From Heliocidaris tuberculata (taxonomy: Eukaryota > Echinodermata > Echinoidea > Camarodonta > Echinometridae): a stretch of 64,000 nucleotides of DNA. Below are positions 11,170-21,440 of this stretch, piece by piece (the stretch's first letter is position 1; each line of letters begins with the position of its first letter). The stretch covers positions 37,329,274 to 37,393,273 of the forward strand of contig CM046833.1 of assembly GCA_025618425.1 (NCBI GenBank), given 5' to 3'. Below the pieces are notes generated by a model, which saw nothing but the letters and a program-made list of their open reading frames with translations, made no database searches and was not told the DNA's origin. A program made the position numbers and the translations under genes.

Positions 11170-12290
11170 ATACTTATGTAGAGCCTTATTTTGAACACTA
11201 CATGTATGAGTCAGAGAACTTTGTTTATGTTTACATAATTTATGCTCATGCTCATCTCATGCTTGTCCATTACATTTTTCACCTGCCAGGCACCCTCCAT
11301 ACCATCTCCATCCATACCACCTGTTCATTGTACATTTCATCCCATTGTCATGTTCCCTGCATACACTCTATGTGCAGTCACTGTTGTATGTGCAGTGTAT
11401 ATACTCATTGTGCATTGTATTTAAGCTAGACACACGTACTGTGTGTGTCATGGTCATTGCTAAACACATTATTCTTACTTAGCTACACACACCCCTGATG
11501 TTCATCTTTGTTCATCTTTGTTCACCCCTCTCATAACTTTTATTTCTGATTGGTCAGTTATTTAGTTGAGACTTTTATGATTGGTCAATGTGATTCTGAA
11601 TATTAATTTTTGTGGAGAAACAAGGAAAGAACAAAGTGGAACAAGTTCCATGTGCTTTTATGCCAGTTGTAACCCAGATCTTGAGAGTGCTGTATCTATT
11701 TTATTTTTCTGACACCTGTGTAGTGAACTCTATAGTATACGCCATCATACTTTTAATAGCCACCCTACATCTGGTAGCAGCAGTTAATTGGATTGCTACA
11801 CTTACAAATCAAAATAAGTTGTTTGGATTTTGCGGTATCAATAACAGTGCACTAAACTGTATACTGATGTTTGTACGACGAGAAATATTTCACGCCAAAT
11901 TACAAAATCAATTACCTTCATTTCAGAAAATTATATTAGCTGTAAAATGTTATTATGAAATGGAAAATTACATATATCAAACGAATCTCAAAGAAAAGAA
12001 ATTACTGAAGAAATGGTTTCTATTCAGAAAATGTTTTGCGAGCGTTGGCAGAGTGACAACATGAAATGATCAATTTACTATGTATTGTTTTATATCATAT
12101 GTATTGAAAAAGTCATGTTGTTATTTTTCTCTGCCCTCAAGCTTGGGCCGTGATGTTCATTGATGTTCATTGTTATGCCATTGTTTACTCATCCTGTTGC
12201 AAGATCCTGATTACGAAAATATATGATTATTTGTATTTGTTGAATTTGTTTTTTGTAAATAAAGAACCCTGTGGAAGGGAAAAAAAAAAG
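11170..12290 (+). mobile_element. Retro-inserted polyadenylated sequence in the satellite
   Basis: The 10-bp target GTTTGAAGTT is duplicated at 11160-11169 and 12291-12300. The insert ends in AATAAA (12258-12263), then 16 bp, then a run of ten A. These are marks of target-primed reverse transcription of a polyadenylated RNA. A 150-codon open frame (about 11612-12064) has no good start. A GGTAGCAGCAGTTAATTGG motif near 11772 looks a little like a retroelement primer-binding site. The source could be a cellular mRNA or a retroelement transcript; I cannot tell which. Confidence 0.6.
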
Positions 12291-12800
12291 GTTTGAAGTT
12301 CATACCTCAAATGGTTCGAGTTATCGCTAGAACAAGGCTAACATCTGAAATTTCAGGAATTGACCTCTGGGACCTTGACCTTTGACCTACATACCCCAAA
12401 ATCTGGTCAGATCGTCTTCCTATTGTGATACATACTAGTACCAAGTTTGAAGTTCATACCTCAAATGGTTCTTGAGTTATCTCTAGAACAAGGCTAACAC
12501 CTGAAATTTCAGGAATTGGCCTCTGTGACCTTGACTTTTGACCTACATACCCCAAAATCTACTCAGATCGTCTTCCTATGGTGATACATACTAGCACCAA
12601 GTTTGAAGTTCATACCTCAAATGGTTCTTGAGTTATCTCTAGAACGAGGCTAACACCTGAAATGTCAGGAATTGGCCTCTGTGACCTTGACCTTTGACCT
12701 ACGTACCCCAAAATCTAATCAGATCGTCTTCCTATGGTGATACATACTAGCACCAAGTTTGAAGTTCATACCTCATGTGGTTCTTGAGTTATCGCTAGAA
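12291..12800. repeat. Tandem satellite of about 150 bp, right block
   Basis: Continuation of the array at 10741-11169, with about three and a half units. It ends near GAACGAGAAAGCGGGACAGACGG, a tail often seen with this repeat type in marine invertebrates as I recall it. Confidence 0.7.
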
Positions 12801-12943
12801 CGAGAAAGCGGGACAGACGGATGAACGGATGGACAACCAGAAAACATAATGCCTCCGGCGCCGGAGAATGGAACAGGCGTATGTGAGGAAAACAATAGGA
12901 AGAGCAAAGAACAGATTTAACCCCTTACAATAACAACTAGAAT

Positions 12944-13426
12944 ATCACTGAAGGTGATTAATACCCCTGCCCCAATGTGTGTGCCAAATTTCAAGAGCAT
13001 TGCTTGAAAAATGAGGAAGTAGTTCAATGCGCAAGATTTCAACCTGATTTACTGCCATAATATGCCATTACCATGGCAACGCAGTTCTGGCACATTAAAG
13101 AAATATGTCTTGCACATCTCCATCCCAAGACAATTGTGAGTGCCAAATTTCATGAGCATTGCTCAAAAAATGAGGAAGTAGTTTGATGCGCAAGATTTCA
13201 ACCTGATTTATTGCCATAATATGCCGTTACCATGGCAACAGTTTCCAACCCATTCAAAAAATATGTCTTGCAAATCTCCATCCCGAGACCAATGTGTGTG
13301 CCAAATTTCATGAGCATTGCTTGAAAAATGAGGAAGTAGTCTGATTTGCAATGGACCGACTGCCCGCCCGACCGCAAGCTGATTCCTATATACCCCCCTT
13401 CAAACTTTGTTTGGCGGGGGTATAAT
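12944..13426. repeat. Tandem repeat inserted upstream of the gene 2 promoter
   Basis: Two and a half units of about 150 bp share GTGTGTGCCAAATTTCA, GAGCATTGCTTGAAAAATGA, GGAAGTAGT and ATATGCCATTACCATGGCAA. In segmental copy 2 the flanks (TTAACCCCTTAC and AATAACCCAATACAATAC) are nearly adjacent at 21594-21625. The block is therefore a copy-specific insertion about 210 bp before the TATA box. A short (AATAC)n run follows it. Confidence 0.65.
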
Positions 13427-13562
13427 AACCCAATACAATACAATACAATACTACAATACAATACAATACAATTATTAAACACAATGCAATATACAGTCCA
13501 TGCTTAGAATCTAAGGTAGCAATGCTGATACTGGGTTTGGGGATTCCCACATCTATTTTTAG

Positions 13563-13622
13563 AACAACATTGGAGAGGAAGTAACAACACTGGCGAGGAA
13601 GTAACAACACTGGCGAGGAAGT
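13563..13622 (+). promoter_or_regulatory. Three 20-bp promoter repeats with ETS-like cores, gene 2
   Basis: Three tandem copies of AACAACACTGGCGAGGAAGT, the first with small changes, end 13 bp before the TATA box. Each has GAGGAAGT, which matches the ETS-family core GGAA(G/A)T. Gene 3 has two copies in the same place with the GGAA core altered. Binding by an ETS factor is inference. Confidence 0.5.
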
Positions 13623-13635
13623 TAAACAACACTGG

Positions 13636-13643
13636 TATATAAA
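13636..13643 (+). promoter_or_regulatory. TATA box of RING gene 2
   Basis: TATATAAA inside GGTATATAAATTGTTCAATA is identical to the sequence at 21777-21784 before gene 3. Transcription would start about 30 bp downstream (near 13665). Confidence 0.6.
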
Positions 13644-13664
13644 TTGTTCAATAACCCTTGGTAA

Positions 13665-13757
13665 ATACAAACAATGTCGGCTTTCTCTCTCTCCGTACAA
13701 TTCTACAAGACACCAAGTTCCTGTGCATCATTATTGTGAACAAGTTACCGTAACCAG
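13665..13757 (+). other. Putative 5' leader exon of RING gene 2, donor at 13758
   Basis: From the expected start site to CCAG|GTAAAC this segment matches 21806-21901 closely, including CTACAAGACACCAAGTTCCT. It holds a 21-codon upstream frame (13674-13739, MSAFSLSVQF..) that is lost in gene 3, where ATG is ACG. The matching acceptor is AG at 14676-14677, just before the ancestral start codon. The intron would be about 920 bp. No RNA evidence is available. Confidence 0.5.
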
Positions 13758-14354
13758 GTAAACCGATAGAGAATCAAATTTGATTCTAAAAATACATACT
13801 TGTATAACTGATGAACTACGGTCCAAAATTTTAATAGCAGCCACATCTGAGGAATCAAAATTAAAAAATGATTCTTACTTGCACTTGCGTATGTAATTTC
13901 AACTGATTCCATAATTTTCAGAAATGTCCCTTTATTGTAGATTAACTTGTTTCTAAGAGACGATACTGTTGCAAGATTTATGAACTCATAAGTATCGATA
14001 CTCAACAAATTTTGTTCCAAGTGTTTTTGTTTTTTTCAGACTATGTATAGTGTATTTTCTTGTTTTGAGGTTGAAATTTTTCATGATGTGCTGAATGGAG
14101 ATTTTGATTTTCTTATTTTTGTAATTATGATCAATACAATGTAATTATTACAATATTATTATTAATAATCACTCAATTAGTTCGTAAAATCCCTCACAGT
14201 AAAACAAATATAATGGGCATTTCAAGTAATGAATCTGTTTTTTAGTTTATTTGACAAAACAATGAAAGTACAAAAGTAATAATTTCGTGCCAATATATTG
14301 GTTTATTTTATAATCAAAACTTTCTTGCATATCACGTGTATGAATGTAGAGGAA

Positions 14355-14520
14355 GGGAGAGAAAAAGAGAGAGAGAGAAACAGAGGAGAAAGAGAGATTG
14401 ATAGAGGAGAGAGAGAAGAGAGAGAGAGGAGGGAGAGGAGAGAGAGGTAGAGGAGATAGAGGAGAGAGGTAAAGGAGAGAGAGAGGGGGAGAGAGAGAGA
14501 AATATTAGGAGAGAGGGAGG
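14355..14520. repeat. GA-rich tract in the gene 2 intron
   Basis: Imperfect (GA)n/(GGAGA)n runs. The homologous tract in gene 3 is at 22505-22750, so it predates the duplication. Confidence 0.8.
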
Positions 14521-14701
14521 AGGAGTGCAGAAGGATTTTTTAAACTGGTATTTTACTAAGTAACTGTATGTAAATGCAGAAAAAAATTATAATCATTCCA
14601 TGCATGTCTATGGGGCATTTTAATTCTTCTTTTTTTCAATGTCTTTGAAAAAGGTGTTTTAAATCGTGTTTTTAAAGGCATCTAAAAATGCAAAGTTTCA
14701 A

Positions 14702-16660
14702 ATGTGCCAACACTGCTTTTCTTACTCTTTTGATAGCACCAACAATGATGCTCAAGCCAGTTCTAATCTCTATCTACGTTGGTACACGATGTGGTTCATT
14801 TCACACCTGACAACAAGAAGCTACAAATTAATTGCAGGAACTACTCCAGCTGGGATACCAGCACTAAAACTTCCTCCAGTCCCACATACTGAATTTTATG
14901 ATGGGAAGAACACCCAAGATGCAGTCTGCATTGGCAACTTCACTGCACCTATGAGTTGCATAAATAAAGGAAGGAATTTAAACCTGGACTTGGAACAGAA
15001 TAGCAGTCCAGTCCACTTCACTGTACAATCCTCATATCCAAAGGCCGACATGCAAGAGTCATCCAGCAGCCATGATCTTGCCTTACACAAGGCTTCAGAA
15101 CATACACATTTGTCGCACATGGCTTGTTGTTTTTTTTGCCTCGCGTTGTACTTCATGCATACTATCCTGGCTAAAATGTGGCAAAAAATAATATCATCTA
15201 TAGGATCAAAAACAAAGAGCTATATACAGTCTTTAAAGTTCCCTATCTTCATCTTCCTAGGCTACATGCTGTGGTTCATTACAGAATCGTCATCGATAGA
15301 CTATAAACAGAGTTCAGCAAGTCATCGGTCCTCTACAATCATCTGGGTGACTTCCACTTTCATAGCTGCTCACAGCACTCTCTATGAAACAGATGCATTC
15401 ATAAACATCCCGGCCTCTGTAGGAATACATCCTGGTAGTACTTCAGCAGATGAGGAGCAACAACTTCCTTCAGTCCCACATGCTGACAATGGTAGTGGCA
15501 AGTTAAATGTTACGTTTTCCTTGTTCAACCTTGATGCAGGTATACATAAGGTAAATGAAGGACATTATTTGACTCCATCCAGTTGTCATGATGTTGCAAT
15601 ATCATGGCAAATTGACACAACTAACCTGGTTGCAATTGTGTTAACACTGTGTCTCCTGATGCATGGTATATTTCCTACTTTGAATAAAATGTGTAGAAAA
15701 ATAGTATGTCTCATATCAGCAAACTATGAAAAGATCATAGAGGAAAAATCTAAGGTAAGGGAAAACTCAACAATCCAACTATCAAACAGACTAATAGACG
15801 ACTGTCTGAATGAAGTTCATAGGACCGAGTCCTTACTTACTCAAAAATATAACATAATCTCATACTCCTACATGAAATCTAAAGAGAGAGAGACAAACTC
15901 AAAGTTGGAAGAGAGTGAAAGAAAACTTGGAGAAGTTCAGACCTCCTTGCGGGAGATGCAAGTTGCATATACTGAAAAGAGGGATGCATTCTCACAATTA
16001 CAAGTACAATTAGACGAGCGTACGAGAGAACTTTGTCAGAAAAGTAGAAGAATCCTTTATATAGAATCCAGAGAGAGAGAGACAAACTCAAAGCTACAAG
16101 AGAGTGAAAGAAAACTTGGAGAAGTTCAGACCTCCTTGCGGGAGATGCAAGTTGCATATACTGAAAAGAGGGATGCATTCTCACAATTACAAGTACAATT
16201 AGACGAGCGTACGAGAGAACTTTGTCAGAAAAGTAGAAGAATCCTATATATAGAATCCAGAGAGAGAGAGACAAACTCAAAGCTACAAGACAGTGAAAGA
16301 AAACTTGGCGAGGCTCAGACCTCCTTGAGGTTGATGCAAGATGCATATTCAGAGCTAGATTTAAGAGAGTTGGAAAGAAACACACAATTACAAGAGCTCA
16401 AACAAAAACTAATTGAGACAAAGACCTTGCTACGTCAAAAGGAAGCTGCCCTCACTCAATTGCAATCTGAACAGAGTACAAGATCATCCAAGATGGATGA
16501 GAAAATCAAATGTGGCATTTGTTACGCTGCAGAAAAGAAATGTGCTCTCAAATGTGGTCACATGCTCTGCGATACATGCCTTCAAATAATACGTTCTCAA
16601 AACAATCGCTGTCCGCAGTGTCGAACGACAATCCAAAGTGTTACCAAAATCTACTTTTAA
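14702..16660 (+). CDS. RING gene 2: multi-pass, coiled-coil RING protein (up to 652 aa)
   Basis: Likely a membrane-embedded E3 ubiquitin ligase. In the protein counted from ATG 14702, hydrophobic segments fall at about 145-165, 185-210 and 310-335 (NLVAIVLTLCLLMHGIF). One copy of the FTAPMSCINKG-type motif lies near residue 80. The coiled coil covers about 345-595, with two near-identical 63-residue repeats plus a partial third. The RING is at 604-652: CGIC, CGHMLC, DTC, CPQC, ending VTKIYF, with all eight ligands. Oddity: the ATG matching gene 3's start is at 14688, in another frame that stops after about 40 codons. A 1-bp difference near 14780 separates them, so the N-terminal hydrophobic segment is lost or the gene is damaged. 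The start at 14702 is only the first in-frame ATG and has a weak context. Confidence 0.7.
   Translation: MCQHCFSYSFDSTNNDAQASSNLYLRWYTMWFISHLTTRSYKLIAGTTPAGIPALKLPPVPHTEFYDGKNTQDAVCIGNFTAPMSCINKGRNLNLDLEQNSSPVHFTVQSSYPKADMQESSSSHDLALHKASEHTHLSHMACCFFCLALYFMHTILAKMWQKIISSIGSKTKSYIQSLKFPIFIFLGYMLWFITESSSIDYKQSSASHRSSTIIWVTSTFIAAHSTLYETDAFINIPASVGIHPGSTSADEEQQLPSVPHADNGSGKLNVTFSLFNLDAGIHKVNEGHYLTPSSCHDVAISWQIDTTNLVAIVLTLCLLMHGIFPTLNKMCRKIVCLISANYEKIIEEKSKVRENSTIQLSNRLIDDCLNEVHRTESLLTQKYNIISYSYMKSKERETNSKLEESERKLGEVQTSLREMQVAYTEKRDAFSQLQVQLDERTRELCQKSRRILYIESRERETNSKLQESERKLGEVQTSLREMQVAYTEKRDAFSQLQVQLDERTRELCQKSRRILYIESRERETNSKLQDSERKLGEAQTSLRLMQDAYSELDLRELERNTQLQELKQKLIETKTLLRQKEAALTQLQSEQSTRSSKMDEKIKCGICYAAEKKCALKCGHMLCDTCLQIIRSQNNRCPQCRTTIQSVTKIYF
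15877..16320 (+). repeat. 189-bp in-frame coding repeats in gene 2
   Basis: Two nearly identical 189-bp units and a partial third encode ESRERETNSKL..ESERKLGE and DERTRELCQKSRRILYI. A 63-residue step is exactly nine heptads, so the coil phase is kept whatever the copy number. Confidence 0.8.
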
Positions 16661-16753
16661 AGTTTCAATTGCTATTGTCTCATTTTGATCAAAGGTTGCT
16701 TATACTAGCACTTGACCCAAAAGATATCTACAATGCAAATTCATACAACACAA

Positions 16754-17259
16754 CCCTTTCAGGACAGGAATTATCAAAGGCATAAATTGATTTTTTACAT
16801 GTTTCCTTCATTATTCTAATAAAAAATCATGTCTCTGTAAACACTACACATGAGCAAGAACTATGTCAATAAGTTCAAAATTTGTTCTTCAAATTGGCAA
16901 CAACAGTATTTTTCTTGTATTTTTACATGTTTTGTTCATTGTTCTAATTAAAAATCATGTCTCTGTAAACACTATATGGGCAGTAACTATGTCCATAAGT
17001 TCAAAATTTGCTAATTCGTATAAAAAATAGTGATTTTGAACCTCTCACAATGTTGCCAATTTAAAGATTTCCAAACTTATTTTCTTTTTTAAAATTCCTG
17101 ATGTCGACACAACAATATTGTGTCTGATGTCATGCAAAAAAAATTAATAAATTGTGTAGGGCAATTTTTTACCTTTCTGGTCATGTGTTTTGTACATTTT
17201 CTTGGGTTCTACATCAGAACTTATTGAGCCACAAATTGTGGACAATTGTCTCGAAAGGG
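16754..17259. mobile_element. piggyBac-like MITE just after gene 2
   Basis: It ends CGAAAGGG|TTAA (TTAA at 17260-17263) and begins CCCTTTCAGGACAGGAATTA. The same element, with intact TTAA on both sides, is at 56389-56797 in the opposite orientation. TTAA with CCC termini is typical of piggyBac. Inside is a tandem pair of about 120 bp (AAAATCATGTCTCTGTAAAC). It starts 94 bp after the stop and contains AATAAA near 16819 that the gene could use. Confidence 0.6.
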
Positions 17260-17263
17260 TTAA

Positions 17264-18470
17264 GCAAGGTTCTTTCAAGACTGTCCTGATTATCCTCAAT
17301 GATAAATTCATAGTCATACATAGTGGTGTATATTGAATGGGGCTAACCTTGATCAGCTTTTGCTATATGTTGGCTCCATTTACCTAATGTACACTTATAC
17401 TCTAATATTGTCATGCCAAAAATTCAATGTTTCTTGAACATTTTGATCATTTTGATTACAAATGAATGAAAGGACATATAGAAACACACATAAATGTAGA
17501 TGAGAAGAAAACAAATCTTGGTGAGCAAAGGTGATATATAATGAACTTTTTCATAACTCTTTTCTACCGGACCTCTGTTACTGAGTTGACATGATGTGGT
17601 ATTAGTCTGTAACGAGTCTGGCTTGGCTCAAAACCTTCAGTCTGGTGAGTTTGAGACCGCTTCTGGTTCCGAGCTACAGCACTAGATATCCTACCAATTT
17701 GACGCGTGATATTGCTTTGTATTGTTTTGTGTTTTTCATTTGTTTCATCGTGTAATCTAGACATTAATTTGTTTATAAGTTGATTTGTTAAATTTACAAA
17801 ATTTTATGGTTTGGTTATATCATATATTGTTAGAATAAACATTAAATTCAATCAATTGAAAATTTGGAGAATATTTTGTTGTTTTGTGTCACAAATAATA
17901 TAAGAGCAAGGCAAACATATATAAACTATAAACAAAGCAGATTACAAAATCAATTTGAATTAGGATTATTGCATGCATGTCTTTATCAATATGAATTTTC
18001 ATATGATACACATTTTTCATGTAAGCACTAGCACTTGTAAGAACATGCATAGAAGTTTGAAGCCAAGTAATTATTGTTTACTGTGCTAAATCAGCCATTT
18101 TGTTTTCCTGTTCTTCTCTATGTCTCTCTAAAAAGCACATATGGACAAAAATGTATCTAACCATCTACATGTAATAGTGTGTTGTTGTTTTTTTCTTTTT
18201 GTTATAAATATTTGATTTGCTGCAATTTCTCTGGGTCTTGATTACCTTTATGACAATAAAATCTTTAGTATATTGGGTCACATTCTATTGTGGCAGATAA
18301 TTCCTTCAAAAACAAATATTTTTATTCAAAAATTTCAATAAAGATTCCTTAATATCAGAAAATATGTGTAATGAATAATTATTATCAGTAGATCATGAGT
18401 TGTGGACGATGTTCCTTTCAAGATGAATGATGAACAAGCAATTTTACAAACCTGTCATACAACTGTAAAC
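17264..18470. other. Gene-free 3' flank of gene 2
   Basis: AT-rich. The part after about 18000 matches the 3' flank of gene 3 at 30420-30860 (shared CTTGTAAGAACATGCATAG and GCCATTTTGTTTTCCT). A 66-codon minus-strand frame at 17564-17764 has no recognisable motif and I do not call it a gene. Confidence 0.5.
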
Positions 18471-18484
18471 GTGGTGCTACCATT

Positions 18485-19006
18485 CCCTATACAAATTTAA
18501 GCTTGCAGCACGCTTAATAAGCATGTGTCTGACAAAATAAGCTTGCGGTATGTTTGTGGCAAGCTTAAAACAAGCTTAGAAAATGATGGCAAGCTTACTG
18601 CAAGCGTGCCGTGAGCTTGCCGCAATCTTGCAGGAAGAGTGGCAAGCTTGCTGCAAGCTTGCAGGAAAAGTGGCAAGCTTACCGCAAGCATGTGCAAAAA
18701 TGGTAAGCACGCGGCAAGCTTGCAGGAAAATTGACCAGCTTACCACAAGTTCGCACAAAAATGGTAAGCGTGCAGCAAGCTTGCCGCAAGCTTGTATTGT
18801 ACCAAATATGTAGATTAGCTGCAAGCTTGCGGCATGCTTGATGGCAAGCTTGCAGTAAGCTTGTCACAAACTTTTTATCAAGCTTGCTGCAAGCTTGCAA
18901 TCAAGCGTGCTGCAAGCTTGTGGCAAGCTTGCAGCTAATTTACATATTTGGTACAAACGAGCTTGCCACAAGCTTGCCAATAAGCGAACCAAAATTTGTA
19001 TAGGGG
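18485..19006. mobile_element. Foldback element built of CAAGCTTG motifs
   Basis: Ends are CCCTATACAAATTT and its complement AAATTTGTATAGGG. Between them the palindrome GCAAGCTTGC and near variants recur dozens of times at about 10-20 bp spacing. An inner inverted pair, GTACCAAATATGTAGATTAG and CTAATTTACATATTTGGTAC, surrounds the centre. No protein is encoded. Foldback elements with short tandem repeats in their arms are known from sea urchins (TU elements); the likeness is structural only. No clear target duplication is seen. Confidence 0.6.
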
Positions 19007-19070
19007 ATAAGTGTGAATATTGTTTATTATTATTTGTATGAAGGGTTTTCAGGCGACCAGAAAAATTCGC

Positions 19071-19195
19071 GTATCTCATGGTTTGCGCATGAGTACCCGG
19101 ATGACCGTGCAATTTTAAAACAATATCTCATGGTTTGTGTAAAAGTACCCGGATGACCGTGCAATATATCTCCATATCTCATGGTTTGGGGTGCG
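19071..19195. repeat. Tandem repeat of about 58 bp
   Basis: Two and a half units share ATCTCATGGTTTG and AGTACCCGGATGACCGTGCA. Next to the foldback element, within the insertion specific to segmental copy 1. Confidence 0.65.
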
Positions 19196-19396
19196 CGTGA
19201 CGCGTAAAAAAGTGAATACACGCTTAAATACGCAAAGGTTAAGACAATGGATGTATGCGCGCAGCTCTTGCAAGATGCTTGAGTATAAGGACAAAAATGA
19301 TTTTCTCCGTGTGTTTTATGTCGAAGTCCATACAAAAACATAAGGACATGTAACGGTGAAAATTGAGGAACTAGGTATCATACAATTAATAATAAT

Positions 19397-19511
19397 AATA
19401 TTGAATGGCTTTCTTTCGTGGGACACAAGGATATATCGTACTCGCTTTGAAAATATTTCACTTGTCGTGCCGCATATAGCTCGTGCGATATAATCAAGGC
19501 CATTCAATATT
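19397..19511. mobile_element. 115-bp MITE, AATATTGAATGGC ends
   Basis: AATATTGAATGGCTTTC on the left pairs with GGCCATTCAATATT on the right; the middle is unique. Short non-autonomous element. Confidence 0.5.
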
Positions 19512-20939
19512 ATATAAATATTCTTATGTCTTTCTTTTTCTTTCTATTTTTGTATTTGGGGGATGCTGCCTCTAACATAATACAGTCAAACCTGCTTTAG
19601 TGACCACCTGTATTAAAAATGTGAGGTGCATTAATGTTCAAGAAAAACCTGCGATAAACTTTGGCGGTATACCATGTCATGTGTGTACAGGCCTTCAGAT
19701 GTTGAGGAATGGCAGAATGTCCTGTGTAATGGGTATTATACTGTTCCAAATAAATTACTGATACTTACTGGAAATACAAGTTTGTTATTTTTTGTTTTCT
19801 CTGAGTGCATGTGATAATCTGCAATGTTTCAAAATTTTACAGTTCATATCTTACAAGCTTAAAGATAAGGTTGATTTCTGGGAAGGGCAGAGCTGCTAAC
19901 CTTGAGTGAGAGTTTAGAATGAGACATTGCGAGGGAGCAAAGCGACCGAGGGGGGAAGGTGTGGAAGGGGGGGTGTCCCCGCTTTCACGGTAGAGAGCTT
20001 TGACAATTTTACATTTTGAATGGTGCAATCTGGTGCATACTTTAATCATGATTTCAACACATACATAGAAGCAGCATTAATGTAATAAATTGAATTGAAT
20101 AAGTAATAAATAGGTTACATTGTTTTTTAAAATCTTGAAACTCTGGGCTTGGGTATATCGAATATTCGGTATATCAGAGATCTTGGAGACATTTTTTTTT
20201 CTTCTTGTTATTTTCTATTCTGGGGGTTCAGCATGAGAATTCATTTATCAGAGTGAGACAATCAGAAGTGGGTGAATTGCGTGAGTCTCACACTCAATGC
20301 GTGAGAGTTGGCAGCCCTGGAAAGGTGAAAAATAATTTGTGAGCTTTCTCCTTCCTTTTATGTCACTTTGGAAGAACATCATAGTAGAAATGTCCCCTGA
20401 AAAGGCTTGCTCTTCAAATACCCTAATATTTGAAATATGACAAGAAATAGCTGAAGTGTTTTGGTTGTACATTCTTGCCACGTGTGTGCAGTCCCTTTTA
20501 CCCGTTTATGTGTGCAGTGCATTTGCTTCTCAGCAAGATTGGGTCAATTTCTCATCATTTTGATAATTCCAAAACTTCACAGTATACATTAATTCTTGTG
20601 TAGACATGATCAACCTTTCCCCAATACAAATATATTCAAATTTTATGCACGTTTTTAAAACAAAGGTTCTTGACAACCTGAAAGCTTGTCAGAGGCTTGT
20701 CAGACATAGCAACAAGTAAAGTATGCAAACTGGATTCCAAGTATTGTAGTTCATTCATTGATAACAGGTTAATGGAATACCTCGTTACTAGGTCCCTAGG
20801 AAAGAAACATCCATAAATTTGAATAATTTTGAGAACAGGTCTATTGCTTTGAGACAGTTTCTTCACAATGTAATCGCCTGACCAGAACTCAGCTTTATCT
20901 TTAACAATCCATATATGAATGTATAACAATCTCATCTTT

Positions 20940-21440
20940 TACTCAAATCAATTTGCATTATGACATTTTAGTCGACGTGACACTTTATGAACCGTGAAAA
21001 GTTTTTTTCCGTTGAAGTTTTTTGTGGATTAGTGATCCCATGTTGTCTCCGAACAATTTCAGCTCTGGTGCTCCCAAAGAAACTTTGAGCATTTTGCATA
21101 ATTTGCATAAATCAAAAACGTCACATAGACAGGCAATGTTAAACCACCCAAGACAACCTACGCACTATGAGCGCACTGCACCCAACACTAACAGTGTTGT
21201 TAATCTTGTGCAATTAAACCTGCGATACAATACAATTCCCTGGTATATCCTCCGTTCATTGCGTCACAGGTTATGCTGCATACATGTAATAAGATGAATA
21301 ACACACTGGATTTTTGATATGCAAATTATGCAAATTGCTCAAGGTTGTCCAAGGGGCAACAAAGCTGAAAATGTTCTTTGACTACACAGACAAAACTTTT
21401 CTAGGTTCACTGTTGGCTGTATAGGAGCATCAAGTGGACT
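20940..21440. repeat. Dispersed repeat, copy C
   Basis: Matches copies A and B (TGACATTTTAGTCGACGTGA, AATTTCAGCTCTGGTGC, TTCACTGTTGGCTGTATAGG). It lies about 0.3 kb upstream of the gene 3 promoter region. Confidence 0.65.

Larger units (their letters stand above)
8370..19585 (+). repeat. Segmental duplication copy 1 (contains RING gene 2)
   Basis: Blocks here recur in the same order in 19620-30955. They include the GGAATGGCAGAATGTCCTGT block (8545/19705), repeat B/C (9350/20940), promoter and exon 1 (13490-13757/21660-21901), the coding exon, and 3' flank (18020-18480/30420-30860; 19515-19585/30890-30955). Copy-specific insertions are about 9910-12870, 12944-13426, 16754-17259 and 18470-19512. 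Some upstream blocks are also dispersed elsewhere (42.3, 49.9 and 56.8 kb). Confidence 0.65.

Noticed and set aside
11612..12064. 150-codon hydrophobic frame
   Set aside because: Lies in a retro-inserted sequence and has no ATG at its start; no recognised family. Kept only as part of the insert.
15879..16385. 168-codon minus-strand frame opposite gene 2
   Set aside because: Antisense shadow of the coiled-coil repeats.
17564..17764. 66-codon minus-strand frame
   Set aside because: Begins with ATG and has mixed composition, but no motif, promoter or paralogue support.
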